From Jaapia argillacea MUCL 33604 (taxonomy: Eukaryota > Basidiomycota > Agaricomycetes > Jaapiales > Jaapiaceae), in assembly GCA_000697665.1 (NCBI GenBank), contig KL197715.1, positions 255,427-319,426 of the forward strand: 64,000 nt of DNA, given 5' to 3'. Of the stretch, positions 23,396 through 33,241 are shown piece by piece; the first letter of the stretch is position 1, and every line of letters begins with the position of its first letter. The position numbers and the translations under genes are program-made. The notes under the pieces were generated by a model that did not search any database, was not told the DNA's origin, and was given only the letters and a program-made list of their open reading frames with translations.

Positions 23396-24122
23396 CATCA
23401 AGGCAGTCATATTCCATTAATCCACCTCAAAACACACAGACAGGAAGTAAAGGGGTATGACACCAACCTGGAAATGATGAACCTGAGCTCGACTGCGCGG
23501 AACTCATCATGGCACGGCGATTCCAGAAATGTTGATATTAACGGCGTTCAGTTCAAAGGAAGTTGGAGGGTCTGAGGGCATATAAAGTGTACAAGAGTCA
23601 CCGGTCGTCAGACGACACCTGAAAGCAGAGAGTTCCAGCGCCTGTACAGCTTAGCATTGTTCACCCAAGTCAGTTTGGGTAGGTTTAACGCCGATAAGAA
23701 CCAGAAATAGCATAAAGCACCCGGTTGCACTGCAACGGTCAACGATAAGCTGAGATTGCCAGACTTTGTAGAGTCAAGAATGTACAGACAGTAACTTACA
23801 GAAAAGCCATGGAAGTTTGTTGAAGAGGTGAGTAGTATTAGTGATCGAATTCGAAGCGGTGGTCAACAAATCTTATTTAATCTTCCGGCGATCTGTCAAG
23901 TGTCTCAGCCCCGCAATTAATGAGCCGTAGGCTCAAATTTGCTTCCATAGCAATGTCGCGGTTTCGCATGGCCGCAGTGCTATGCATAGTCCCAGCAAAA
24001 TGTACTTATAGAAGGACACACGACAATGCTTCAATCTATGCGCGCAGTGCCCCTCCAGAGCTCCCAAGAAAGCGACCAAAACGATGGTCGTTGTAAACTC
24101 TCCTCTGAGTCGGGAATCACCC
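23396..24122. other. Intergenic: copy B upstream flank / BRE2 3' flank
   Basis: These roughly 730 bp repeat 20135-20809 of the left copy and hold no independent gene. The region includes the decayed hairpin at 23921-23935. Confidence 0.6.
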
Positions 24123-26234
24123 CTAAACACCCTCCCAGGGAATCACCCCACCACCTTCCCCCCACTCCTTCGGACTTTGCATCCTATACACACTCCCTTC
24201 CCTCTCCCCTTCACCTCCCCCATCCACTTCCCCCTCCCCCTCCTCCGAACTCGCATACCCACTATACCCACCATAGCCCTGATCCGGAGTCTGCGCACCC
24301 GAAGTCGAGTAATACCCCTCGGTAACCATCAAATGATTAGGATCATTATCCGATTCCGAATAATGCGCGTCGTGGTCTTCGATACCAGGTTCGTCCTCTG
24401 CTGCTTTGATGTCGAATTCGAATTCGAAGTCGGCGCCGGGACCGAACCTATCGTCTTCCTCTACCTCCATCTTCTCTGCTCTCGCACCCTCTCCTTCACC
24501 ACCTTCTTCCTCCTCCTCCATCCTGGCATCCTCCTCTTCCTCCTTCCTCTGCCCAACAACCTCCTCTTCCACTTCCTCCCTCCTAGCCAACTCCCTCCTA
24601 ATCCTTTCCTCCTCTTCCTTCCTAGCCTTCTTCCTCCCCTCCGCAACAGCTCTCTTCTTCTCCCTCCCAGCCTTCTTCGCAGCTTCAGCCTTCTCCTCCT
24701 TCGCCCTAGCCGAGTACTCAGCTTCAGCAGCGATCTCATCAAGTTTATCCAACTCCCATTGTTCCGCCATATATTCAGGATACCGTTCGACGATAGGTCT
24801 CCAAGTCCTTTCCCCCTCGCCTCCCCGATCAGGATCAGACTTGGAATAAAGAGCGTCGATATCAGGAGGAGGAGGAAACTCAAACTCCGGCCCAGGGTTA
24901 ATCGTAACCATCGCATCATTAAAGAGCGATATGAAAACATAATACCCCAAACTCCCATCATCAAACAAATTCTCTTTATGCTCCCTTACCCCTCCCTCAC
25001 CTTTCGCCCCCTTCCTCCTCCCACCTTTCCCTTTCAACCCCCCACCACTAACTCGAAGGGGTAGGTAAGAATAGAGGTCTGAAAACGCGATTCCTTGGTC
25101 CTCGCCATTTATGAAGAAGGATATGTATGAGGTGGAGCCGAGGGTGGGGAGGGGACGGAGGGGGGCTACGGCTGGGAGAGCGTTCTTTGATGAGCGAGAG
25201 GGGAGAGATTTGGGTTTGGAAGGTAGGTTCTTGACCGTGGCGGACTTTTTGGTTGGAGAGGGGTGTGAGAGACCGTTGCTAGGTTTGTTCACGTCGCCAC
25301 CATGGCCACCTGCACCTACACTACCACCCACACCACCCGAGCTAGTTTTCGAAGCGTTCCCATCCATTAGAGCGTTCATCTCCTTTGATTGTGTATACTC
25401 CAACGACTCGAAATGTTCTTGCCCTTTGAAATCTATAGCGATGCGTTCGCGTTTGAGATGTGCTGGGTCGTGTGGGTCGTGTGGATCTGGTTGCCTGCGT
25501 GGTGGTAAGGATATGTACATCCCAATAACGTCTCCAGTCCCAAACTCCTTTGCATAGGGTTTAGTTCTCGAACAATGGATCTTTTCTCCGGTCTTGTCTC
25601 GGATTCCATACGAATAACCATCTAAACCCACTGGGGAGTTTAGAGGTGATTCACGACGACCCCAACCGAGTCTGACGTGTGAACCTTCACGGCGTGTGGA
25701 GGAGGGTGGCTTGTCGCCTCCGCCACGATCTATTTTGATTTCGACGTACCATTTACCTTCGCGGATAGGGGCGTTACACCTGGCACTTCTATATCCTTTG
25801 TCACCAAGTAAACCCAAACCGTCCTTTGTAACTTTGACGAACGGACTCCGATCTTCCCAGCTGACACGAAAACTCGTTGGGTTACTTTCGATTGTACGAA
25901 AGGGGGTGATACCCGATGAGTTTGGGGGAAGGATACCTGCGGGAGTGTATCTGTACCCGACGCGATTTACGGCTGATTGTTCTGTGTTGTGATACGGAGA
26001 CCCTTCGGATATGGGAACGAGGATTGGGAAGCGGGAGATTGTGAGGCGGGGCCGGGATGAAAGGTCATGACGGGCTGGGAGGACCGAGTGTTCGGCGGTG
26101 GCGGGCTCCGGCGTGTCGGCGTGTGCTCCGGCTGTGGCTCCGTGTTTTCGCTTTCTGGAGGGAGGATGAGAGGGAGGGAGGGGGAGGATGGGGAGGGGAG
26201 AGTCGTCGCGGGGAGGAGATGAGCCTGCGAACAT
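24123..26234 (-). CDS. BRE2: Bre2/Ash2-type SPRY protein of the COMPASS complex
   Basis: Subunit of the Set1/COMPASS histone H3K4 methyltransferase, in the nucleus. A single exon of 703 aa starts at the ATG at 26234 (MFAGSSPPRDDSP). The frame remains open upstream, but that ATG sits 99 bp from the divergent E2 start, so the longer form is unlikely. After a basic head (PSRKRKHG) comes GYRYTPAGILPPNSSG, then a split SPRY domain: FRVSWEDRSPFVKVTKDG, GYRSARCNAPIREGKWYVE, GSHVRLGWGRRESPLN, PVGLDGYSYGIRDKTGEK, GTGDVIGMYISLPP. A long insert is followed by ISFFINGEDQGIAFSDLYS and YVFISLFNDAMVTINPGPEFEF. The rest is a long charged, coiled-coil-prone tail rich in Glu, Lys and Arg, ending in Gly/Glu repeats. 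That tail end is the segment copied at 20810. Confidence 0.9.
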   Translation of the reverse strand: MFAGSSPPRDDSPLPILPLPPSHPPSRKRKHGATAGAHADTPEPATAEHSVLPARHDLSSRPRLTISRFPILVPISEGSPYHNTEQSAVNRVGYRYTPAGILPPNSSGITPFRTIESNPTSFRVSWEDRSPFVKVTKDGLGLLGDKGYRSARCNAPIREGKWYVEIKIDRGGGDKPPSSTRREGSHVRLGWGRRESPLNSPVGLDGYSYGIRDKTGEKIHCSRTKPYAKEFGTGDVIGMYISLPPRRQPDPHDPHDPAHLKRERIAIDFKGQEHFESLEYTQSKEMNALMDGNASKTSSGGVGGSVGAGGHGGDVNKPSNGLSHPSPTKKSATVKNLPSKPKSLPSRSSKNALPAVAPLRPLPTLGSTSYISFFINGEDQGIAFSDLYSYLPLRVSGGGLKGKGGRRKGAKGEGGVREHKENLFDDGSLGYYVFISLFNDAMVTINPGPEFEFPPPPDIDALYSKSDPDRGGEGERTWRPIVERYPEYMAEQWELDKLDEIAAEAEYSARAKEEKAEAAKKAGREKKRAVAEGRKKARKEEEERIRRELARREEVEEEVVGQRKEEEEDARMEEEEEGGEGEGARAEKMEVEEDDRFGPGADFEFEFDIKAAEDEPGIEDHDAHYSESDNDPNHLMVTEGYYSTSGAQTPDQGYGGYSGYASSEEGEGEVDGGGEGEREGSVYRMQSPKEWGEGGGVIPWEGV

Positions 26235-26333
26235 GAGGGCAGAAAGAGACCCTAACCTTACGGCAATCCAATTACCCCCTATGTACATCCGTATCCGATC
26301 ACGCGCCGCTACTTTGCCACTCACCTCGTCAAC
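26235..26333. promoter_or_regulatory. 99-bp bidirectional promoter BRE2 / E2
   Basis: Only 99 bp separate the divergent ATG codons of BRE2 and the ubiquitin-conjugating enzyme, so both 5' UTRs and promoters must share or overlap this piece or reach into the neighbouring genes. No consensus TATA box is obvious. Confidence 0.6.
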
Positions 26334-27700
26334 ATGACTGCTCTTCGGTACGTCAATTTGTAGATGCTGTATTACTTTTGCTGATGGTCCTGCAGTCGTA
26401 TTCAGAAGGTGTGCATCCTGCGATCCGTAGTCTAGTGCGAAATTCAATGCATATCATCGCAGGAACTCAAAGACCTGACCGCGAATCCAATCCAAGTCCG
26501 TCTCCAATCGCTCCCCATCTCGCGCGTACAACATCTCCTAACATCTCACACAGGGCCTCACCATCGATCCAAAGGACGATAGCATCTTCGAATGGGCCTG
26601 TGCGATCAAAGCCGCCGTCCGTCTAGCCCCTTTCCTCCTCTCCTCGCATCCCCACTCACCACCGCTCAAAGTTCAGTCAGACAGCCCTTACAAAGGCGGC
26701 ACTTTCCATTTCACACTTAAGATGCCTGACAACTTTCCTTTCAAAGCTCCCAGCGTATGTACTCATCCCTCCTTCCTTTACGTCCCACAATTCGGCTGAT
26801 TCAGCCATTACATACAATCTCCCGATGCGCGTTTGGTCATTGCAGGTCACTTTCACGACAAAGATCTACCATCCGGGTATTAATGAAGAAGGACATATCT
26901 GCGTGCCTATCTTGAGAGATGAGGTGCGTTCACTAATTAGTCCTCCTCGTTCATTACGCGCGGTAGACGCTTGGGTGATGGGCGCGTCCTCACTCTTTCC
27001 GCACCTTGGGCGCTTTAGGGGTGGTTGGTTTGGGCATCGTTTTATGATGGATGTCGGTTTACGTGAGGAGATGAAGATCTGGGGTGCTGAACGAAGGATC
27101 CTTGTTCTCGGGTGTTTCGTTATGATTTTCTGACGATCAGGCGCTGGTTGATTTAATTATCGCCCTTTCCTCCGTGTTTCCGTTCACGTCCATTTCTTAC
27201 CTTCGATCGCCTTGCCTTTCATTTCCTACCGTCGATCAGCTTGCTAAACGTTGGCCTCACTTTTGGGGTTTTAATGCTATAGTGGAAGCCCTCCATCACG
27301 CTATCAACAGGTACGCCCACCTCTTCTTCCTCTTCCCCTTTGAGATTGCTAAACTCGTCCAATGACCCAACTTCGGATCTTGTACCACGCTTATTGTGCA
27401 GTTCTCTCCGTGATCCAAGAGAAACTCAATAACCCAAGCCCGGATGATCCCTTCGAACCTGACATCGCCGCTGTAAGCACCTCTCACCGCCTCCCCTTCC
27501 CCCATTCAAATCCTGACGAGAAAAACGTTGCTTTTGTTAAATCATTGTTGCTCGCGGTGTTTGCGTGGATAGCAATTGAAGAACGACAAGTCAAAGTTCT
27601 TGGCCACCGCAAAGGAATGGACTAAGAAGTCTGTCTTTTCTCCTCCGTCTTTCTTTCCCCCTTTGGTACTGATTATCGTCGGAATAGACACGCTTCTTAA
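26334..27700 (+). CDS. UBE2L-type ubiquitin-conjugating enzyme E2
   Basis: Carries activated ubiquitin on a cysteine and passes it to E3 ligases. Ten exons (26334-26347, 26396-26408, 26463-26495, 26554-26616, 26677-26754, 26846-26923, 27283-27310, 27402-27472, 27573-27628, 27688-27700) sum to 447 nt, or 148 aa. The order is MTALRRIQKELKDLTANP, FEWACAIKAASDSPYKGG, FTLKMPDNFPFKAPSVTF, YHPGINEEGHICVPILRD, EWKPSITLSTVLSVIQEKL and AKEWTKKHAS. The catalytic Cys is residue 86, as in human UBE2L3. The usual HPN motif reads HPG. The ICVPI and WKP context fits the UBE2L class rather than Ubc4. The sixth intron is 359 nt, far longer than the others, and some exons are only 13-14 nt. The last exon is chosen because it restores the KKxA tail and a stop. 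Confidence 0.92.
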
Positions 27701-28909
27701 CTCTGGGCGATGGAGAATTCAGGGCGTGGAGAAGAGAGGCGGGGGCCGCGTAGAAGATGTGGATCTCTACATTTCTTTACGTGCCATCGTATTGTATCAT
27801 CATCAGTCATCTCGAAGCGAATTGTGACGTTCCACCATCCATCGTCGTCTCACTAACTTGGCAAGCGCGAACGGTCTCTGATTCCCATTTGGTATTACTA
27901 CTTTGAGTTTGGGGGTTGTGAGACAACTGAGTTGGGAGGGATGCAAAGTAGTCATAGGAAACAGCTCACCGGGTCTGACTTGAGATAGGTAAGAAAAAGA
28001 TAGTTGATAATCTATGTGTTTCTGCCCTATCTCGAAGCAGTGGGTTGGGAAATACGTACCTCACATTGCTACAATACTTGAAACCCGTGTTGTGGACATA
28101 CATCGTCGGTCTTCGTTGATGAAGAAGTTAAGAACGTGAGGCCTGAGGGGACTGTCTAGTCCAGTGAAACAGAAACCGAGCAAAGCAGAGAATCCCTGTT
28201 CAGAGTGAAATCAGAGCCAGAATGTGCAGTGGTGTGGAACGGCTAGCTCGTACGGACCTAATCGGGGAACAAAAGTGTGAGATATTGGCTACAAACGGCC
28301 TCTCGCATCGTATTAATGTTGAGCTATCCGGAAGTTGTGAGAATGTGGAGGGAAGAAAACATACATCTACGTCCAACTCTGGGCCAGATTTGAGAATAAA
28401 TATTTGGAGTTGGCCCCTCCCGAGTAGTCGAGTTCTAGGGATTATTGAGCACTGTGGCTTATGTATAGTGAAGCTCAGAGTATGATCCAAGCTGGTTGTA
28501 GTCCCGACGGACCAGAAAGTGCTGTAAGGTTCGGCCCACCGGCCGTTCCGAAGCGTTGCCCACAACGCCACGTGGACCCGAACAACGTCTGATCCGAGTC
28601 GTCCCAGATCCCGACAATTAGATGCTTTGATCATCCGTCCACTGTTCCACGACTCGGACGAACCTCCAGTCGGTTCAAGGAGGATACTTCCCCAGCGGCG
28701 CTCGCCTCGTCTCGCCTGGTTTATATGCTGATACCAGCGCCTCCTGGTTTTGGTTGCTATGGCCATTACAAGCATAATGCCTTACCTCACCACTATGCCC
28801 GTTATCGTCAACTACAGCGCTTTCTAACGCAAGCTCACTGGACTTGAGAGTCTCGCAGGTTTGATACAACCACTCGCCACCCTATTTTTGCTTGATACTT
28901 GTCGACCAT
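27701..28909. other. 1.2-kb gap between E2 and RasGEF C
   Basis: No supported gene. A minus-strand open frame of 191 codons spans 28200-28775 but shows no motif or family resemblance and is treated as chance. The E2 3' UTR and the RasGEF C promoter should lie here. Confidence 0.45.
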
Positions 28910-30617
28910 ATGAACTTGCTAGATGAAATAACGGACCGTTTGCAAGCCATGTCCTCATCTAATCCTGATCTTGGTTCGTGTCCTGTTCTCCTCCGGGTAT
29001 ATTTGCCAGCTGAAGCTGAATTGGAGCAGGTCTTCGCGAATACAGGCACTCTGGATTCAGTTTCATATCAGCAACCTCCATTCCTTTTCCACCTTCGAAC
29101 AGGGTGTCCAGCTCCCTTTCTCATCACAGGAGGTCAGGGGATACGGTCACCCAGAGTACTTCGTCGTCTCCAGAACATGAGACGAGGGTGTATTATGTCC
29201 AGCGCGATAGAGGTGGCAGAACTGTTGCTGCAGGGACGTTGCAGGGCTCGATTGAGTACCTTATCGCGAACCCCAACGGTGTGTGCCGCGTCGTGCGTCG
29301 ATCCGAGATTTTTCACTCATTGTCGTGCTAGCCTCTTTCAGATCCACTTTCCTCAACACATATCCACTTTTCACCTCGATCCGAGGACTGTTTGGTATAT
29401 TCAGCCAAATATACGAGGTTTCGGGACGCGATCAGCGCCTCAGGTGAGTGTCTGCGGAAGATTATTACACGATCTCCTCTTGCTCACCGCTTCCGCAGAA
29501 TTTTGTTTCTCTTTAAGGAGTGGCTGCACACGGGGGATGATATTTGTGAGACCTTGCCTGCCCCAGAGGGCACATCTACCTCTGGTTCATCTAGTCGGCT
29601 TATCGAAGAAATTAGCGTTGCCATGGTTGGAAAAGAGGTCCATCTCTCCGTCGGAATCCATGTTTCTATGATCTGATGTGGCCCCATTGTATGTTTTCAC
29701 AGCGGATTTCAGCGGATGCCTGTTCCCTGTCGCCGGACATGAAAACTCCCAAGAGAGCAGATCTGGCTATTGCCTTGACGGCCTTGGAGGGAGAGCTTTT
29801 CTCCAAGGTCACCTGCGCCGATTTGATGATGTACCTCGCTCAGCGTCGCAATCCACGCGAGCACATCATTCCATCCACTATCCGTGCTATCCGCGAGACG
29901 CGCACCAAGATCGGGAATTGGGTCAAATGTACTATTCTATCTTCAACGCCTGAGCAGATGGATCTGAGAAGAGGCCGCTATAATTTATTCATGTCTTTGG
30001 CTGAGGTAAGTATCCGACTGGCCACACGAGTGGAGGAGGTGATAACCGCCTATCGTCAGGATTGCCATAAACTTCGCAACTTCTCCTCCACTTTTGCTAT
30101 TGTCGCGGCGCTACACTCGCAAACCTTCAAGGATTTGCCTTTCACGACGAGCGGCGACCGTGGGATGTGGAGCGGAGATAAGCTAGGAAAGTATGTCGAT
30201 ATCCAAGCCTATGAAAAAGCCTTGCGAAAATGGACTGGTCGAGGTCCATGTGTACCCGTGCTAGGTATGTCCCACCCCAGCCCACATTTTACCCGACCTC
30301 AAATTACCAATGCAGACCACCACCTTGAAGTGTTGACAACTCAGTTCAGCGAACTGGATATACACAGTCGCGATGCTCCGAACATGATTGATTATCGGCG
30401 TTGCGAGGAGATACAAACATGGGTGTTGGAAAACATCCTGCGATATCGGGTAACAACCCCTGACGGATACCGAGCTGATAATTGGGGCGTCATGGACTAC
30501 CTGCAAACGAGGCTCAATCATAATTGGGATAGCTTCAATCCCGAAGCCCTCAGCGCTGAATATGCGAGCCTCGAGAAGAAACATGACCGTCTCCAATCGG
30601 TCGGGGCACGCAAGTGA
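28910..30617 (+). CDS. RasGEF paralogue C (no kinase domain)
   Basis: Third Ras exchange factor of the cluster, in opposite orientation to copies A and B. The ATG at 28910 (MNLLDEITDRLQAMSSSNP) is the likely start. Later exons give RVYYVQRDRGGRTVAAGTL and QGSIEYLIANPN, then SFRSTFLNTYPLFTSIRGL (RasGEF N-domain), EWLHTGDDICETLPAPEG, ALTALEGELFSKVTCADLM, RTKIGNWVKCTIL, CHKLRNFSSTFAIVAALHS, GPCVPVLG, MIDYRRCEEIQTWVLENIL and YLQTRLNHNWDSFNPEAL (CDC25 domain). The stop is at 30615-30617. It is clearly homologous to copies A and B but more diverged, so an older duplicate. No kinase domain is seen upstream. Several introns were inferred but not all exon ends fixed; the exon order in the first 300 bp is tentative. 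Confidence 0.75.
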
Positions 30618-33241
30618 TAGTTTACTGTGTTATTCCAACATCTACGACCTTCATCGTGGGGTTTATGTTAAGAATAGTATTGTTGTTCTGAATGAGCTAC
30701 ATAGGGGTGAATAGCTTGAGAGGTGCAGAAACGAAAGCATCAAAAGGGTGTGAGATTTAGGAGGGGGGCGGAGCCAGAGACGGCGGAGGGTGGGAGGACG
30801 GGGATCAAAGATATGGACAATCTGAAGGTCTACAGAACAGTTCACCCAAGTTGATTCAATTCCGCTGTATTCACTCTCGAGAGGAGAAATCTGATTCGGT
30901 ATGATCCCTCCTGGACAGGGATGTGATTGTTGAAGTCGACCTCGTTGCATTCGTTCAACATCCGGAGATTGAATCAAGACCAGAGAAGGTGGCGCAGCCG
31001 ATGGCATAGGGAACGAGGACCAGGAAACACTCCCAGCGAACCCGTCGGCACGATGGCTGTAGTCTCCAGAGTACCTCCAGCGGTCCGGATACAGCCGTCT
31101 CGCGTAGCCCTTGACAATGTGAGTGATGTGACGAAACGACGAGGTGCGAGTGCAGACGGTTAGTACGGGGATTAGAGCGAGGGTTCAATCGGTAGCAGAT
31201 TGCTGACGGCAGCAGAAGAACAGCGGAAAGGGGAAAGCGGGCAGGGGATTGTGGAAGCGAGAGTTTCGTTCCCCGGTGATCAGGAAATCCGATCAGGCCA
31301 AACTCGCGGGAGAAGTGCAACATTTAGAGGCCAGTTGACGGAAATGGATTTGTGGTAGACGAGTTCGGGTCTGGCCCTTTGGAGCGATCTCTGTCCCAGT
31401 AGAAGCCTCAAGTGACAACGAGGTAGTTTACTTGACGCCAAGTGTGAGTTAGTGAGTGTGTTGGAATAAAGGGAGGGATCGAAAATTGGGCTTACGGTAA
31501 ACTCCACAATGCTGCGTACTGATGAGTTTGATGGATGGCAGGGGTGAGATAACGGATGTGGGATCACCGGCGAAGGTACAAAGGCGGTGAAATGTTGACT
31601 GCGTGATTGACGGGAGAAGGAAGAAAGGCAAGAGCGGAGGCTGGACAAGATAGTGAACGTTGGTGATGCTTCACATAAGGCGTCTGTTCGCTCTCTGATG
31701 CAAGGCAGCCGGACATGGCAGTGGATATTCTCCGACGGGTGCATGAGCGATCGAACGGCGATCGTGTGGGATCACTTGGTTCCTTCAGACTGTGCGGTTT
31801 GGAGTAGCTATATTGGGGACTTACCCAAGAGGACGAAAACACGGTGCAGGGGGCAGACTCGTGGCGTCGTGGAAGATAAAGGTGAACTCAAACGGTGGGA
31901 GCGAGGATGACAGAACTTACATTGCTCACGGAATGTGGGGCTCCGTTCCTCGCAGCATGAGTTAGGATGTTGAGGTGCTGTAGCAGTCCTTGAGGTAGAC
32001 AGGAAAGTAGGCAGCATCATTCGGGGAAGAGATTCCAGAGATATTTGTACCCATGCCGGCGGTAGCAGCTCAATTCCTGTGAATCATAGAGTTCCCGAGC
32101 ATTGTGAATGACGTGGCCACCATCAACCGAAGTGCCAAAGGCCTGGCCGGAGAGGCACAGATGCTGGCTTCCTCGTGGGGGTACTTGATTTACGAAATGA
32201 TTGCCCATGAAAACCGCGATGGGTTTTGCAGGGTAGTCATCTACGTAGATTTAAACCTTAATAAATGGGGCGAGAGTATGCGACAAAACAAAAACGAGGA
32301 AGTTGTTCAATGCTGGACCGACGACATGAGCTCATGAGAACTTCGCCATGTAAACCCGAACAACCGATCGGGTGAACAGCGAACGGAATCCAGGCTGGAA
32401 AAAGGCACGGGTATTTCCTTGCAATGGATGAAAGAGATCGCCCTGCCGTAAAATTCAAAGCTGTTCCTCTCATACTCGTGTACGGGGTGTATTCGGAGGT
32501 TACTCACCTTCTGTGTTCAGCCTTTAGGTTCAAGTTCCACGATGGTGTGAGGTACGGAGCCATTTTCGCTGGGATAGTGGGATATCAGAACCTAGGCTTG
32601 AACATATTGTGGTTGGCTTTTCCCTAATTCCGGGGTAGACAATGGCCATGAGGGATCCTGAGGGAGCCTGGCAGTCTGGAAGAATGGTGTCGCCATCGAA
32701 GAAAAAAGGAGCAGGGACTTTTCGATTCGAGGAATGTCTTGAGGGATATCAGAAACTGATGGTGTACTGCCGCGAACGTCCTTCAATATCCCTGAACAAG
32801 TTATCGCAAGTTACGAATCGAGGTCAAGGATAAGTGATCGGGGGGATTCCATTTCCGGCCCATCAACGACCCACGTGGACTTTGGCGGGTTTGTTGATCC
32901 AATGTATTTCGCAAGTTGCAACGGCCACGGCCAACAGTAGCCAACAGCTCACCCGAACTCCTCTGACGCCCATACACTCGTTTTCTTATTTTCTCGTCTC
33001 TGGGGCCACTGCTGCAAAGATTCGCCTATATCTTGGCTCACCCAATTACAAGGCCTAACATAATTGGGATCTGAGAAGGATCTTGACACCAGCAACTCGT
33101 GTTCAACACGTTGTCTCTTCTTGTTTCCTCTTGCATCTAATCCGGCTCACACCCATACCTGCGTGACATTCGCATAGGCAAGCTGCAGAGATAAACGTGT
33201 TTTAAACGAGGGACCTGAGTTCTCATAGGGAACACGGAAGG
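30618..33241. other. 2.6-kb region without a recognised gene
   Basis: Many short frames on both strands; the longest minus frames are 114 codons (30663-31007, with an ATG, Pro-rich) and 154 codons (31280-31744). None shows a domain or consistent splice pattern. The right part holds the promoter of the Ser-rich giant gene. I see no repeats or transposon ends. Confidence 0.4.

Larger units (their letters stand above)
21081..24268. repeat. Segmental duplication, right copy (B)
   Basis: Direct repeat partner of 16743-20957. It begins with a fossil of the last Met30-type codons (21081-21140), then repeats the 3' flank, the RasGEF gene and the flank up to the 3' part of the intact BRE2 gene. Relative to copy A it has lost roughly 1.1 kb (the kinase-like part) and gained a 141-bp internal tandem repeat. 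Confidence 0.85.

Noticed and set aside
24084-25064. Long plus-strand open frame opposite BRE2
   Set aside because: It is the antisense of the Glu/Lys-rich and Gly/Glu-rich BRE2 tail; its Leu/Pro/Ser-rich composition is a shadow.
28200-28775. 191-codon minus-strand open frame
   Set aside because: No domain, no splice-linked neighbours and mixed composition; kept as a gap instead.
31280-31744. 154-codon minus-strand open frame
   Set aside because: Ser/Leu-rich chance-type composition, no motif, and frames of similar length occur on the other strand nearby.
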